Source: Limnanthes douglasii subsp. nivea
Lineage: Eukaryota > Streptophyta > Magnoliopsida > Brassicales > Limnanthaceae
Length of the DNA: 64,000 nt
Direction of reading: 5' to 3'
NCBI GenBank assembly: GCA_036936605.1
Contig: JAUPFV010000001.1
Span: 165,254,643 to 165,318,642 of the forward strand
Part shown: in pieces, positions 34,257-45,381 of the stretch
How the letters are laid out: every line of letters starts with the position of its first letter
How positions within the stretch are numbered: position 1 is the first letter of the stretch
Translations under genes and position numbers: made by a program
Notes under the pieces: model-generated
Databases searched by the model: none
Seen by the model: only the letters and a program-made list of their open reading frames with translations
Told to the model about the DNA's origin: nothing

Positions 34257-34385
34257 TTTTCGAAACAGAACCATTTTCGGCACTCGAAAACGTGTGCATG
34301 TACAAATGCACGCACTCATATGCGTGGATACGTACATGCACACGTTTTGGAGTGCCGAAAATGGTTTTGTTTCGAAAAAAAAACT
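34257..34385. repeat. Hairpin cluster B, copy 3
   Basis: One long hairpin: TTTCGAAACAGAACCATTTT and CGGCACTCGAAAACGTGTGC pair with the reverse complements at 34330-34382. A smaller GCACGCACTCATATGCGTGG hairpin lies at the tip. Same place as 2680-2905 and 48825-49045. Confidence 0.85.
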
Positions 34386-34575
34386 AACGTACATTTATAA
34401 AACATAAATAATTTTGCACATCTTCAAAACATACTTTAGATAAAACACAATACACATAAAAAATAAATAAAAGTCATAATTAATATCAACCAAAACAATA
34501 GTAGTCGGAGGTAGCGAATTGTGTTTCGAAAGGATTAAAAAAGAAAACAAGTAACAAAAAAAATACAACATCGCA

Positions 34576-36655
34576 TTATGCATCCCCGGTCAAATCGTAG
34601 AACTCATCATCCCCATCGTGTAATGTTGGAGGTTGTGCTGGTTTAATTTGGTGATACTTGTTGAGACGTTCGCCTATTGGTATGGCCTAATTTGTAACTT
34701 CATCGGTAGTGCGGAAAGCAAACCAGCTTGGGTATGTATCCGGCAACGGTCCGTCTAATACAATCTGAAAATTTCAATAATATGGAAACATTAAATACGT
34801 AGCGGATTTTTTGATAAAATGAACACTAAGTATGGAGAATGTACTAGTTTACTTACTTTCACAAAATGATTACCGTGTACAAAACCAATTCCAACTTCGA
34901 CAATAGGACATAATCTTGGAGGCACACCACGTAAAGGAAGATACGTGTATGATAGTTGGAGAGAAAATTGTATACTATACATTGATACCGGGTGGCTATT
35001 ACCAAGCCAAAGTCGGGTAATGTCATCCAATGCCTAGTTCCGCTCTCGTACATTTTGAAACAATCCAATCTCCCCAATAGATTATCAACACGTTGTGCAC
35101 CATCGAAAACCCTTTCCCAAAGATCACATTGACTTGAAAGTTCATACATCAAATCCCTTCTCACTGACTCTCATGCGTCCGCACTGTCTTTAATCGTCAA
35201 AGCTACTGCCCTAAATCCACAATTACCGTCCGGAGCAACGTCTTTAACGCTAGTTATGTAGTTGTGCAAGTACTCGGGAAAACAACTCTCGTAGGCGCTC
35301 AATCTTTTTTCTTTATTCGATTTTCTAGATCGAGTCGCTTTCTCCTTTTTCGGTGGCGCTTTAGTTTTGGACTTGGATTTGCGTACTAAAAATGCCTTAA
35401 CCTCCGACGCGGCCGTGCTACCTATCGTGCCAGGAGTACTAGCGCCTAAACTATCGTATTCCCACTCGCATGGGTTCTGCTTAGTTGACTTGTCGGAACC
35501 GGTTTTTTTCCGACCTTTCGTGACAACCGGTTCCTTAGGTTCCAAAACATGGCTTCTAGCGGGATCTAGTATTTGCATCATCCTATTTATTATGTGATCT
35601 TGCACTTGTGGACCGTAACCGCGTATGGTACTATCAATTAAGGATAGCTTTCTTGTAAGCTCATCTTCGGTACCAACGTTTTCTCTAGGCTTGATCGCTA
35701 AAGTACTCCAATAAACATCACATTCACTCTTTTGAATCGACCTACCTTCTTTCGCGATCATAGCACACTCACATCACATTCACTCTTTTGAATCGACCTA
35801 CCTTCTTTCGCGATCATAGCACACTCACATGCACAAGGCAAATTGTGTGTTGTCCTAATTACACAACCACACTTTGCGGGAGTGAACCACAAATCCCCGC
35901 CTTTCTAATAGTTTCCTCTAATATTTGAATGGTCGTACATGAAAGTTTACCTTTGATGTCGTGAAAGATAGCTCCCCTAGATGCTTGTCTAGGACGAAAC
36001 AAACTTCGTTCGAACGTTTCAAAGATGGTAGAGTGTTGAATGCGAAGCAACGCATGAACTTTATCCCAAAATTGCTCAAAAGTGCATAGGCTTGTGCCGA
36101 TTGCCCGTTTAAGACTAGAGTGAGCACTCTCCGCCCTAAACCATAAACTTAGATTAGTTACAAGTCTAACAACTAATTAAATATATTAATGTATATATAT
36201 GATAATATAACTCACCGGTTGCTAGTGTGGTTGCCCAAATTTTTAATTTTGTTAGTGTAGACATTAAGGAATTTGTATCCGTAAGGGTCTATCCATTGTT
36301 TCATCAAGTACTCGAGCACCTTAGGACAATATGCGTAGGCTTGGTGCAAGTCGGCAAGGTTTTTGTTATACTCTTCGATCGTCGCCGAATGTTGAACCGC
36401 GACATAAAATTCTAAGAACTCCTCCCCCATGTCCACTTTGGGCAAAACTTTCTTAGAGTATGAGCTAACGTTCCTATTTATATGCCAAGTGCATAACATA
36501 TGAGTTGCATCCGGAAATACCTCATCTATAGCGTTCATTAAAGACAACTCCCTATCCGTGATGATAATATTTGGTAATGCGCACATGTTGTTCACCATCA
36601 CTCTCTTTAGAACGCTCATTGTCCACGTGTAGTTCTCTTCTTTCTCCGAGCTAAT
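34576..36655 (-). pseudogene. MULE transposase-OTU gene, copy 3, 5'-truncated
   Basis: Readable minus-strand order: catalytic-core piece with NIIITDRELSLMNAIDEVFP and MLCTWHINRN (36619-36216), a short intron (36215-36136), AESAHSSLKR and FEQFWDKVHALLR, then after damage a Lys-rich linker and the OTU domain (APDGNCGFRAVAL near 35200; HGNHFVKVS near 34862), and a last exon ending DDEFYDLTGDA at 34576. Breaks: 5' end lost at 36655, a 56-bp tandem duplication at 35718-35829, Trp to TGA at 35171, other frameshifts, and a TAG in the last exon. The DNA-binding N-terminus is gone. Confidence 0.8.
35718..35829. repeat. 56-bp tandem duplication in transposase copy 3
   Basis: Two perfect units starting TCACATTCACTCTTTTGAAT. 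The length is not a multiple of three, so it disrupts the frame in the SWIM-to-linker region. Confidence 0.95.
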
Positions 36656-36664
36656 AAAATCACC

Positions 36665-37410
36665 GGGCTAATAAACTATGAATATAATATGAATTGTCAT
36701 AAGATCCATAATCTATGGTAAGTCTACTTATAACATAACATGAGGTTTTATATCACATGAAACCACTTGCATATAAATTCACTATCGAAGTAGTACTTAC
36801 ATATGCTACATGTTTATCATTAAACGTCGATCCAATAATCAATAAAAAGTTGTACGATGATCCGTAATAATTTTATTATCATTGGACTAATTTTTCTTGT
36901 GTTTATAAGTTCAATGTAACCTTTATAAAAGTTTTTTTTTAATATTTATAATACTACTAGAAAAGGTCTTTTGCATATTCAGGGTTACTGTTTTAGATGA
37001 AAATATATTTTGACAAAAAATCAGCATATAAATATAATTACTAAACATAGTTACCAGAGTTAAATTTTCTCTCTAAAATTTGTTCAAATATCTTTAGAAA
37101 ACAAACTCAAACCAACGACGATATTATTTAGTTTTGAAAAATCCATCTCCAACTTATAAGTTTAGGGGTTAGTGGTTTTTAATCTCCTAACTTTCTCTCT
37201 CGTTATCTCGTATCGAAAACGAGTTTTATTGTCGTCTAATATTATTTAATTTTTTTAACACCCCCGATATGTAAATTTTCATTGTCTTGTATCAGAAATA
37301 GATTTTAGACACTTATACGAGTCGACTTTGACCATCAAATGAGGTTGTAAGTAATATAAAAAAAATCAGATTTTCATAGTGTTCTTCAGTGGCGTAAAAG
37401 AATGTATTTT
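36665..37410. repeat. Dispersed repeat shared with 62869-63605
   Basis: Colinear with the far right of the window, with scattered substitutions and small indels (for example AACATAACATGAGGTTTTAT). Non-coding. At 62869 it adjoins a decayed minus-strand copia, so it may be its leader or LTR; here it adjoins the cut transposase gene. Confidence 0.85.
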
Positions 37411-37750
37411 TATTTGTGGAACTTAATATCTATAGGTTGTGAATCATAATATAGTTAACTTGGTTATAGCTTTGCACGAAGTTTAGATATTTTTTAGAGA
37501 AGACTTTGAGATTTGATGTTCTCATCAAATCTTCTTTGGTAACATCAACCTTAGTAATGTTAAGAATGAGCGTAGCTTTAAGTAGCTTGACTACATTTTT
37601 ATGTGTTAAGAATGTACTAGAAAATATATACACGAATTTGGAGGCGCTTTAACTAGCTTGGGAACACTAATTCGTTTATATAAACTTGAGGCTGATCAAT
37701 CACAATATATTGTTTGCGGCCAGTTGTTGAAATAAAATATCGACCTAATA
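37411..37750. other. Unassigned AT-rich stretch
   Basis: No convincing gene or repeat signal before the copia LTR at 37756. Confidence 0.5.
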
Positions 37751-37755
37751 CTCCT

Positions 37756-39163
37756 TGTTAGATAAATATTGAACTTGAACACATATTAATATATTAGTTA
37801 TTAAAGTAGTTAGTAAGATAAGATCAAACCGTTATTTTCTTCGTTTATAATTTATATAAGAGACAGTCTATTGATGTTTGAAGATGAAATGAAAGTAACA
37901 TTTCCACACTTCCTGTTTATCTTAGTATATATATTTGTTATTAGCATCTGGTGTTTTATCTGAGGGATTTAAACCTACATTTGGTATCAGAGAAGGAGAT
38001 TAATCGAAGTCAGTTGCAGTCATCAAATCGACGACGAGATGATTCTCAATCCCGATCCAATATCCAGTGTTAAGCGAAATGAATTACGGCATATAGGCTG
38101 TCAAAATGAAGATAATCTTGCGTTCACTAGGAGTATGGTCTTTGATCGAAGGTGCCATGCCAGCCATTTCACAAACCGTGCTAGATAACGTGATGATGGT
38201 AATCGCGGAGAAGCAAACGGAAAATGAGGCTTAGGACGCAGTCAGGGAGATGCAGGTTGGTGAAGATCACGTCAAGAAGACACGCGTATAGGTGCTGAAA
38301 GGAAAACCGAATAAGTTACACATGGAGGATTTAGAGACAATAAACGGCTTTGCAATGAAGCTTACCACACTGGTAGGTGAGATCAGCTCACTCGGCACGA
38401 AACTCGACGACAACGAAGTTGTTGAAAAACTGTTCAGTGCTATTCCGGATAAATTTCTCCAAATTATCGGAACGATTGAGCAGTTTGGCAATAGTGAGAA
38501 CATGTATGTCTCAGAAGCAATCGGCCGCCTCAGAACCATTGAAGAAGGGCTTAAAGGGAGATTTCACTCACATGAAAGTGGAGAACAGTTACTTTTTACC
38601 CAAGCCGAATCGGAAGCAAGAATTTCAAAGGCAAAGAGACATGAAGGTTCCAACAGCAACAGTAGAGGAGGAGGACGTCACGAGAGAGGATGTGGTAACG
38701 AATACTGAAAGCCACATAACTTCGATAAATCCAAGGTTAAGTGTTTCAATTGCAATGAATATGGTCACTTTGCAAAAGAATGCTCCGAACCAAACCGAAA
38801 GGAAACAGCCAATCTTGTGACAACGCAAATCGAAGAAGATGAACTGGTACTGCTAATGGCTGAAATTTGTGTTTTCAGCCATGCAATGCAAAACGATCAA
38901 GTATTATTGTAAGAATACAAAATAGTGCACGAAAAAAACAACAATCAAATTCAATATTAAAAAGGATAATATTAGATAAACATTGAACTTGAACACATGC
39001 TAATATATTAGTTATTAAAAGTAGTTCAGTAAAATAAGATCAGACATTATTTTCTTCTCAATATAAAAGACCGTCTATTGATGTTTGAAGATGAAATGAA
39101 AATAATATTTTCACGCTTGCTATTTATCTCATCTGTGTTTTATCGCAGGGACTTTAACCTACT
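37756..39163 (+). mobile_element. Internally deleted Ty1/copia with two LTRs
   Basis: 5' LTR 37756-37979 (begins TGTTAGATAAATATTGAACT) and 3' LTR 38970-39163. A 5-bp duplication CTCCT lies at 37751-37755 and 39164-39168. TTGGTATCAGAGA after the 5' LTR is the primer site. Only gag remains, about 900 bases; pol is deleted. The LTR also ends at 14863 in unit B before the same CTCCT, so the insertion pre-dates the duplication. Confidence 0.85.
38292..38872 (+). pseudogene. Copia gag fragment
   Basis: The frame from 38292 reads MLKGKPNKLHMEDLETINGF, then LDDNEVVEKLFSAIPDKFLQ (gag/UBN2 region), and stops at 38708. The zinc knuckle CFNCNEYGHFAKEC follows in another frame near 38737-38778. It is close to the young element at 39807-44445 but a distinct subfamily. 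Confidence 0.85.
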
Positions 39164-39559
39164 CTCCTGTCGTGCCCAAAGTGATTATACTCGGACTCAA
39201 GCTCTTTCGAGGTTGTCTGAACCAATAGGAAATGATGGACAGACTCGACATATGTACACCAGGCGTTCATACTCTTCATAATTAGGTATAAAATTGTTTG
39301 ATGTAAATTATTTCCAATTAAAGTCCGGCCAATAAACACGAGGGAGGGTTCAAATTTATTTTATGTTTGTTAGACTTTCAGTCCTTAGTCAACAACATAA
39401 CGTAGCTAACATTCTCCAAATTAACCAATTTTTCTTTGTTTGTTGCTAACAAAACCCTATTCTTTTTTCTTTGTTGCAAACAAAATTCGTTAATTTAGGA
39501 GAAACAAATTTAAGGAAAATGCAGTTACTTCGACTTTTGGTATTCTGCATAAGAAGAAA

Positions 39560-39568
39560 CTATATAAA
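39560..39568 (+). promoter_or_regulatory. TATA box of RALF-like gene C
   Basis: CTATATAAACC, 44 bases before the ATG at 39612, identical to unit B. Confidence 0.7.
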
Positions 39569-39611
39569 CCTTGAGAGATCTACATATATGAAACCACAAT
39601 TACATCAAAAC

Positions 39612-39797
39612 ATGACCATCTTTAACATGAAATCTTTGCTTTTCGTTTTTGCCCTCGTCATTTCGCTTTTGGCTATGATGAACAGCCCTGCAGCAGCTGT
39701 CAACTATTCTAACCTGAAAGGCGCGTCGTCTTTTGAGAGAGAACAGGCCAATCCATATACTCGTGGTTGCAGCAAGGCCAACGATTGCCGTAGCTGA
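39612..39797 (+). CDS. Short RALF-like secreted peptide, copy C
   Basis: 61 residues, same layout as the gene at 15304: signal peptide MTIFNMKSLLFVFALVISLL, mature region starting VNYSNLKG, end NPYTRGCSKANDCRS. The last segment differs from copy B (TTRCRS becomes NDCRS), losing the basic residue before the last Cys that RALFs usually keep. Only two Cys remain. A young Ty1/copia element lies 10 bases after the stop codon, so the transcript would read into its LTR and the original 3' flank now starts at 44451. Confidence 0.65.
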   Translation: MTIFNMKSLLFVFALVISLLAMMNSPAAAVNYSNLKGASSFEREQANPYTRGCSKANDCRS

Positions 39798-39806
39798 GGC
39801 CGTGTA

Positions 39807-40011
39807 TGTTGCATTTAATCTCAAACTTTAATTGTGTCCTTCGAATTTGTCCGTTTCTTTTTCACATTGTCGTTTCACTTTGTGCTGTCTTTTTGTCTAC
39901 TCAACTTTGGACTATTTAATAGTCTCTCTATTACCTAATAAATCAGATCTGAGATTTAGCATTATCCCTGTTGTCTCAAAACGGTGTATATTAATCTGTT
40001 TTAAGATTAGA
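39807..40011 (+). repeat. 5' LTR
   Basis: 205 bp, begins TGTTGCATTTAATCTC and ends AAGATTAGA. The usual terminal CA is absent in both LTRs. Confidence 0.95.
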
Positions 40012-40013
40012 TT

Positions 40014-40026
40014 TGGTATCAGAGCC
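40014..40026 (+). other. Primer-binding site
   Basis: TGGTATCAGAGCC, complementary to the 3' end of plant initiator Met-tRNA, two bases after the LTR. Confidence 0.9.
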
Positions 40027-40061
40027 TGAAGGTCTTAGCAGACGTATTTGTTTCACTAACG

Positions 40062-43000
40062 ATGGAGGTGAACAAAGGAAAAGGAGGTTCGTACGGCCTA
40101 AGCTACCCAATGCTGGATAGAAGTAATTATACGGCTTGGGCTATCAAAATGAAAGTTTATATGCAAGCGCAAGGGGTCTGGAATGCAGTAGAGCCAAAAG
40201 ATCCCAATGTAGCTGTCGAAGATAAGACAGATAAGATAGCGCTAGCAATGGTGTATCAGGCAATTCCCGAAGATGTATTGCTCTCAATTGCGAACAAGGG
40301 AACAGCGAAGGACGCCTGAGATATGATAAGAACCTTATGCCAAGGTGCAGACAAAGCAAAGAAGGCACGGATTCAAACCCTAAAATCTGAATTCGAAATG
40401 CTGAATATGGGTGACAATGAAAAATTTGAAGATTTTCACATGGGAATGAATAGCCTCGTTACAAATATTCGAGCTTTGGGGGAAATGATGGAAGAATCAT
40501 ACGTCGTAAAGAAACTTCTGCGTGCTGTCCCTGCCAGATTCCTACAGATAACTTCAACACTGGAGCAATTTGGAGACATCGAGAGCATGACTGTCGAAGA
40601 AGCTGTGGGTTCACTCAAGGCACATGAAGAACGAGTAAAAGGAAGGACAGAAACGAAGGAGATTCAACTCATGTTGACAGAAGAGGAATGGGCTAAACGA
40701 GAAGGAGCCAACAAAAAGCTTCTATTGACGCGTGAAGAATGGCTGAGGCGAAACAATGGTGACAGATCCACAAGGCAGAGAGGCCATGGAAGGTTTGACA
40801 AGAGTGTTATCAAATGCTTCAACTGTAATATCTATGGTCACTTCGCCTCAGAATGCAGGAAACCAAGGAAACACAAGGAAACACAAGAAGCGGAGGCGAA
40901 TTTGGCTGCGATGGAAGATGATGAAATGGCCCTACTCTTAGCCAAACATGATAAAGACTCGTCAAAGCTTCTCCTGAATGAGGGCAAACTGTTATCTACT
41001 CAATTTCCAAGGCGTGGAGAATGTGCAGGCGAATCAAATGTCTGGTACCTGGACAATGGTGCAAGCAGTCATATGACAGGTTTTAAAGAAAAGTTTGCAG
41101 AACTGGATGAGAGTATATCTGGTGTAGTGCGTTTTGGAGATGGTTCAAAAGTCGAGATAAAAGGAAAGGGCACTGTGATATTACTGTGCAAAAATGGAGA
41201 AGAAAAGATGTTGCGAGAGGTGTATTATATACCTAGTCTACGTAATAACATCATATCATTGGGACAGATTTCTGAAGAAGGCAATAATGTGGAACTCAAG
41301 GGAGAATTTCTGAGGATCTACGACAACAAAGACAGATTATTGATGAAGGTAAAACGATCTGCCAATCGACTTTACAAAATTATTATTGAGACTAACAAAC
41401 AGGAATGTTTGATGACTAAAACGGATGACATCACGAGATTGTGGCATGCCCGTCTTGGGCACGTCAATTATCAAGCCATGGCTCTCATGTCTAAGCACCA
41501 GATGGTAGAAGGAATGCCCAGGATAATAAAACCAAATGTCGTGTGTGATGGGTGCTTAATGGGAAAGCAAACCAAGAAGGTATTTCCAGCCAAATCCAAG
41601 TTTAGTGCAAAAAAGGTACTAGAACTTATACATGGTGATCTGTGCGGTCCGATATCTCCAACTACTACCTCTGGATACAGATATTTCTTTTTGTTAGTTG
41701 ATGACTTTAGTAGGTTTATGCGGGTGTACTTTCTAAAAACTAAGGATGAGGCATTCAAAGCATTCAAAAAGTTTCGTGTTTTGGTTGAGAACGGGTCAGA
41801 GAAAAGAATCAAGGTGCTGAGAACTGATAGAGGAGGTGAATTCAATTCTAATGAGTTTAAAGAATACTGTGAGAATGCAGGAATTGAGCGACACCTCACG
41901 ACACCCTACACTCCGCAACAAAACGGAGTGGTAGAGCGTCGAAACCGAACTATTGTGGAGATGACTACAAGCAGTCTCAAGGAAATGCAATTGCCATCAA
42001 AGATGTGGGCTGAAGCAGTCAGAAACTCGGTATACATCCTCAATAGACTACCCACGCGAGCATTGACAGGTAAGACGCCGTATGAAGCATGGACAACAAG
42101 GAAACCGCAGATAAGTCATGTACGGGTCTTTGGGTGCTTATCGCACATGAAAACTCCAAGTGTGCACAACACAAAGCTGGATGATCGCAGTAAAAGGTTA
42201 GTTAATCTGGGGAGAGAGCATGGAACTAAAGGATACCGTTTATATGATCCCAAGGAAGATCGTATACATATAAGCCGTGACGTCATTTTCGAAGAAACGA
42301 AGCAATGCCCGTGGAGTATGATTGCAGATAGGGAGGAGACACCGGAGAGTTTTATTGTGGCAAGTATGCCTGAGGTTGATAAAACAGGTCAAGATGAGAC
42401 CGAAATCGTGGAGTATGGTGATGACAACCATAGAGGCAATAACACCTAGACGTTAACACCACAGTCGCGGGCTTCTGAGTCTTCTCAGTCCTCTGTTGGA
42501 TATGACAACTACAGTAACACTCAGGTATCCACTCCATATTCTCAGTCGTCTGCTTCTATAATCAATCGAGATAATTACGATGATAGCACAGAGCCAAAAA
42601 GATTCAGACCTTTGAGTGAAATTTACAATGTCAGAGAAGAAATAGAGCTTGATGAAGAAGAATTGTGGCTCATGGGGGTAGATGAACCTGTCAATTATAC
42701 ACAGGCAGCAAAAGATGTCAACTGGAGGCAAGCAATGAGGCAGGAGATGGATTCTATTGAGACAAATGATACATGGAAATTGACGAGTCTACCACCTGGA
42801 CAGAAGATCATAGGTCTGAAATGGATCTATAAATTAAAAAGGGATGCCAACGGGAAGGTGGTAAAATACAAGGCACGCCTCGTAGCAAAGGGTTATGTAC
42901 AAGAACATGGCATTGATTTTGATGAAGTATACGCACCAGTTACTCGGTTGGAGACAGTGAGGTTGTTGTTAGCTTTGGCAGCTAAAAATCAATGGGAAGT

Positions 43001-44225
43001 GCACCATCTCGACGTAAAGACGGCCTTCTTGAATGGAGATATAGTGGAAGATGTATACGTTGCACAACCAGAGGGATTTGAAAGAAAGGGACAAGAGCAC
43101 CTAGTGTACAAATTGTCTAAAGCTTTGTATGGACTTCGCCAGGCGCCTCGTGCTTGGTACGCCAAACTGAATTCATGTCTTATAAAGCTTGGATTTACTC
43201 GTTGTCCGTACGAGCATGCTGTATACACAAGGAAGGAGGGAGAAAACAGTTTGGTTATTGCAGTATACGTAGATGACATTCTAGTAACAGGCACGAGTGT
43301 CTTAGCAATCAAGGATTTCAAGAACCAGATGAAGCTTCAGTTCGAGATGAGCGACATAGGAAAGCTCAGCTACTACTTGGGAATGGAAGTTGAACAAGGA
43401 GAAGGATATATCGAATTAAAACAAGCAAGTTATGCACAAAAAATTCTGGAAAATGCAGGCATGGCAGATTGTAATCCGACGAAGTATCCAATGGATCCAA
43501 AGGAACAGCTTGATCGAGACGAGACAGGAAAGTTGGTCAATGCTACAGACTACAAGAGTATGGTAGGGGGTCTACGATACTTGGTTCATACGCGACCAGA
43601 TATCGCATACTCAGTGGGAATAGTCAGCCGATATATGGAAAAACCCACAAAAAGGCACCAGGATGCAGTGAAAAGAATACTCAGGTACGTTAAGGGAACT
43701 ATACAACACGGGTTGGTGTATACAAAGAATAGTGGAAATAATGTGTTAACTGGGTTTTCAGACAGTGACTTGGGTGGACAAATTGAAGATAGAAAGAGCA
43801 CAGGAGGAGTAGTTTATTACTTGAATGAGAGTATTATCACTTGGGTCTCACAAAAACAGAAGTGTGTTGCTCTATCATCGTGTGAAGCTGAATTCATGGC
43901 TGCTACCGCAGCAGCTTGCCAAGGTATTTGGCTTAGAAATACTCTTAGGCAGATAACACATGAAGCTGTTGGCCCAGTGATTTTATGCATAGATAATCGA
44001 TCTGCAATCGACCTGGCTAAGAATCCTATGTTCCATGGTAGAAGCAATCATATCGACATAAGGTTTCACTTTATCAGGGAATGCGTAGAGCGAGGAGAAG
44101 TAGTCTTGAAACATGTTTGCAGCAACGATCAAAGAGCAGATATTTTGACAAAGGGGCTAGCTACTGTCAAGTTTGAAAACATGAGGAAACTATTAGGAGT
44201 CAAAAACTTGAGTAAACGAGGTTGA
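40062..44225 (+). pseudogene. Copia gag-pol, one frame with two stop codons
   Basis: The whole stretch is open in one frame except TGA at 40317-40319 and TAG at 42447-42449. Order: GAG (LDRSNYTAWAIKMKVYMQAQ), zinc knuckle CFNCNIYGHFASEC, protease WYLDNGASSHMTG, GAG-pre-integrase RLWHARLGHVNY, integrase D-D-E (HGDLCGP, RTDRGGEF, NGVVERRNR), RT (LDVKTAFLNG, LYGLRQAPRAW, YVDD), RNase H (SDSDLGGQ, SSCEAEF, DNRSAIDLAKNP). About 1388 codons, normal for a copia polyprotein. The first stop replaces a position usually Trp. All catalytic residues are present. As it stands the element cannot make full Gag-Pol unless the stops are suppressed or helpers act. Confidence 0.95.
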
Positions 44226-44228
44226 GAT

Positions 44229-44240
44229 TAGGAGGGAGAA
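44229..44240 (+). other. Polypurine tract
   Basis: AGGAGGGAGA directly before the 3' LTR at 44241, the plus-strand priming site. Confidence 0.85.
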
Positions 44241-44445
44241 TGTTGCATTTAATCTCAAACTTTAATTGTGTCCTTCGAATTTGTCCGTTTCTTTTTCACA
44301 TTGTCGTTTCACTTTGTGCTGTCTTTCTGTCTACTCAACTTTGGACTATTTAATAGTCTCTCTATTACCTAATAAATCAGATCTGAGATTTAACATTATC
44401 CCTGTTGTCTCAAAACGGTGTATATTAATCTGTTTTAAGATTAGA
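44241..44445 (+). repeat. 3' LTR
   Basis: 205 bp, two substitutions from the 5' LTR (T/C and G/A). Confidence 0.95.
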
Positions 44446-44450
44446 GTGTA

Positions 44451-44645
44451 TCTATAAAAATATAGAAAATAAACAAAACCAAACTATAGCCTAATGGTTT
44501 GTATAACCTTTGTGTATCATCCTATATTGTTGTTCAAAATCTGTGATAATGAAAAGATGATTGTTGTTTCATGTTAAATGATATTTTTCTGTCTAATATG
44601 CTCCATGTGAACCTTTAAGCTCTATGATCTAGTGGGCGGGTGCTG
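44451..44645. other. Displaced 3' flank of RALF C
   Basis: Matches 15496-15693 downstream of RALF B. No gene. Confidence 0.8.
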
Positions 44646-45117
44646 TGTTGGAATAAATGATTTGAGAGAGGAAAAATTGTTGTTGATGATAGTGTAGACA
44701 CAAGAATAGAGAGAAAAGAAAGCAAGGTTTGAAGGAGAGACTAGAGCGGAAGCGCCAGCGCGTGGCTTAAAGTGTTTTGGACCAAATTAGTAGTTCATGG
44801 GCCAACACGTACTCAATGGGCTATTAAAGGCCACGCACTCAATTATACAAAGCTGATCATAATAATCTAAAAGGGAATATTTGTACATAAGGTTTGTTAG
44901 TAAAAAGTATTACCAAAATAACAATAAAATAATCTATAACAAATGATGATGTAAATAACAACATATTTACTTAAACTTACCTTGAATAACACAACACAGC
45001 CCTTTTCCGATTTTATGATTTTGGGTTGTGTATTCATCGCAATATTAGGTTGGATAAAACTAACTTTCTATTTTAGATAAGAATGATATGATCCATTATA
45101 AAAGGTAATAGATTTTA
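44646..45117 (+). mobile_element. 5' LTR part of decayed copia, unit C
   Basis: Begins TGTTGGAATAAATG as at 15694 and runs to the Mutator-like copy 2 insertion. The element resumes at 53195. Confidence 0.8.
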
Positions 45118-45160
45118 GGGGAATTGCTAAAAAAACCGCCAAAACTACTCCGCGAAGGCG
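45118..45160 (+). repeat. Left terminal inverted repeat, copy 2
   Basis: Pairs with 53155-53194. Inside it, ACTACTCCGCGAAG and further CTACTCCATGAAG motifs (about 45268-45281) repeat subterminally and could be transposase-binding sites. Confidence 0.85.
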
Positions 45161-45381
45161 TATATTTCTGATTTTCAATATTTACAAAAATGTCACTAGG
45201 CAAAAAATCCAAAAAACCCTTTGAAGTCTAAATATTTACAAGTGATGTCATTGAAGAGAACCAAACTACTCCATGAAGTTGCAAACATAATTTCAAACTT
45301 CATCTTCTCCAAACCTACTAAAAATAGAAACTTAACAACCAACAAAACCCATTTTTTAAAAAATTTCAAAACCTTTACAAC

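Larger units (their letters stand above)
26483..36655. mobile_element. Mutator-like family copy 3, decayed and rearranged
   Basis: The same gene plan as copy 2 but strongly diverged: PMD gene on plus (27148-29538), three small-gene homologues, a hairpin cluster, and an OTU-transposase on minus whose 5' part is cut at 36655. No TIR is visible at either edge; the left edge abuts the truncated unit B copia, the right edge a dispersed repeat. A separate Mutator-type element has inserted at 31042-32348. Confidence 0.75.
39807..44445 (+). mobile_element. Young Ty1/copia retrotransposon, 4639 bp
   Basis: Complete structure: LTRs of 205 bp each, a 5-bp duplication GTGTA (39802-39806, 44446-44450), PBS TGGTATCAGAGC at 40014, polypurine tract AGGAGGGAGA before the 3' LTR, and one gag-pol frame. 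The LTRs differ at two positions, both transitions, indicating recent insertion. Short LTRs, small size and the GAG type suggest the Ale/Retrofit lineage (inference). It sits in the 3' flank of RALF copy C; unit B shows the empty site. Confidence 0.97.
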
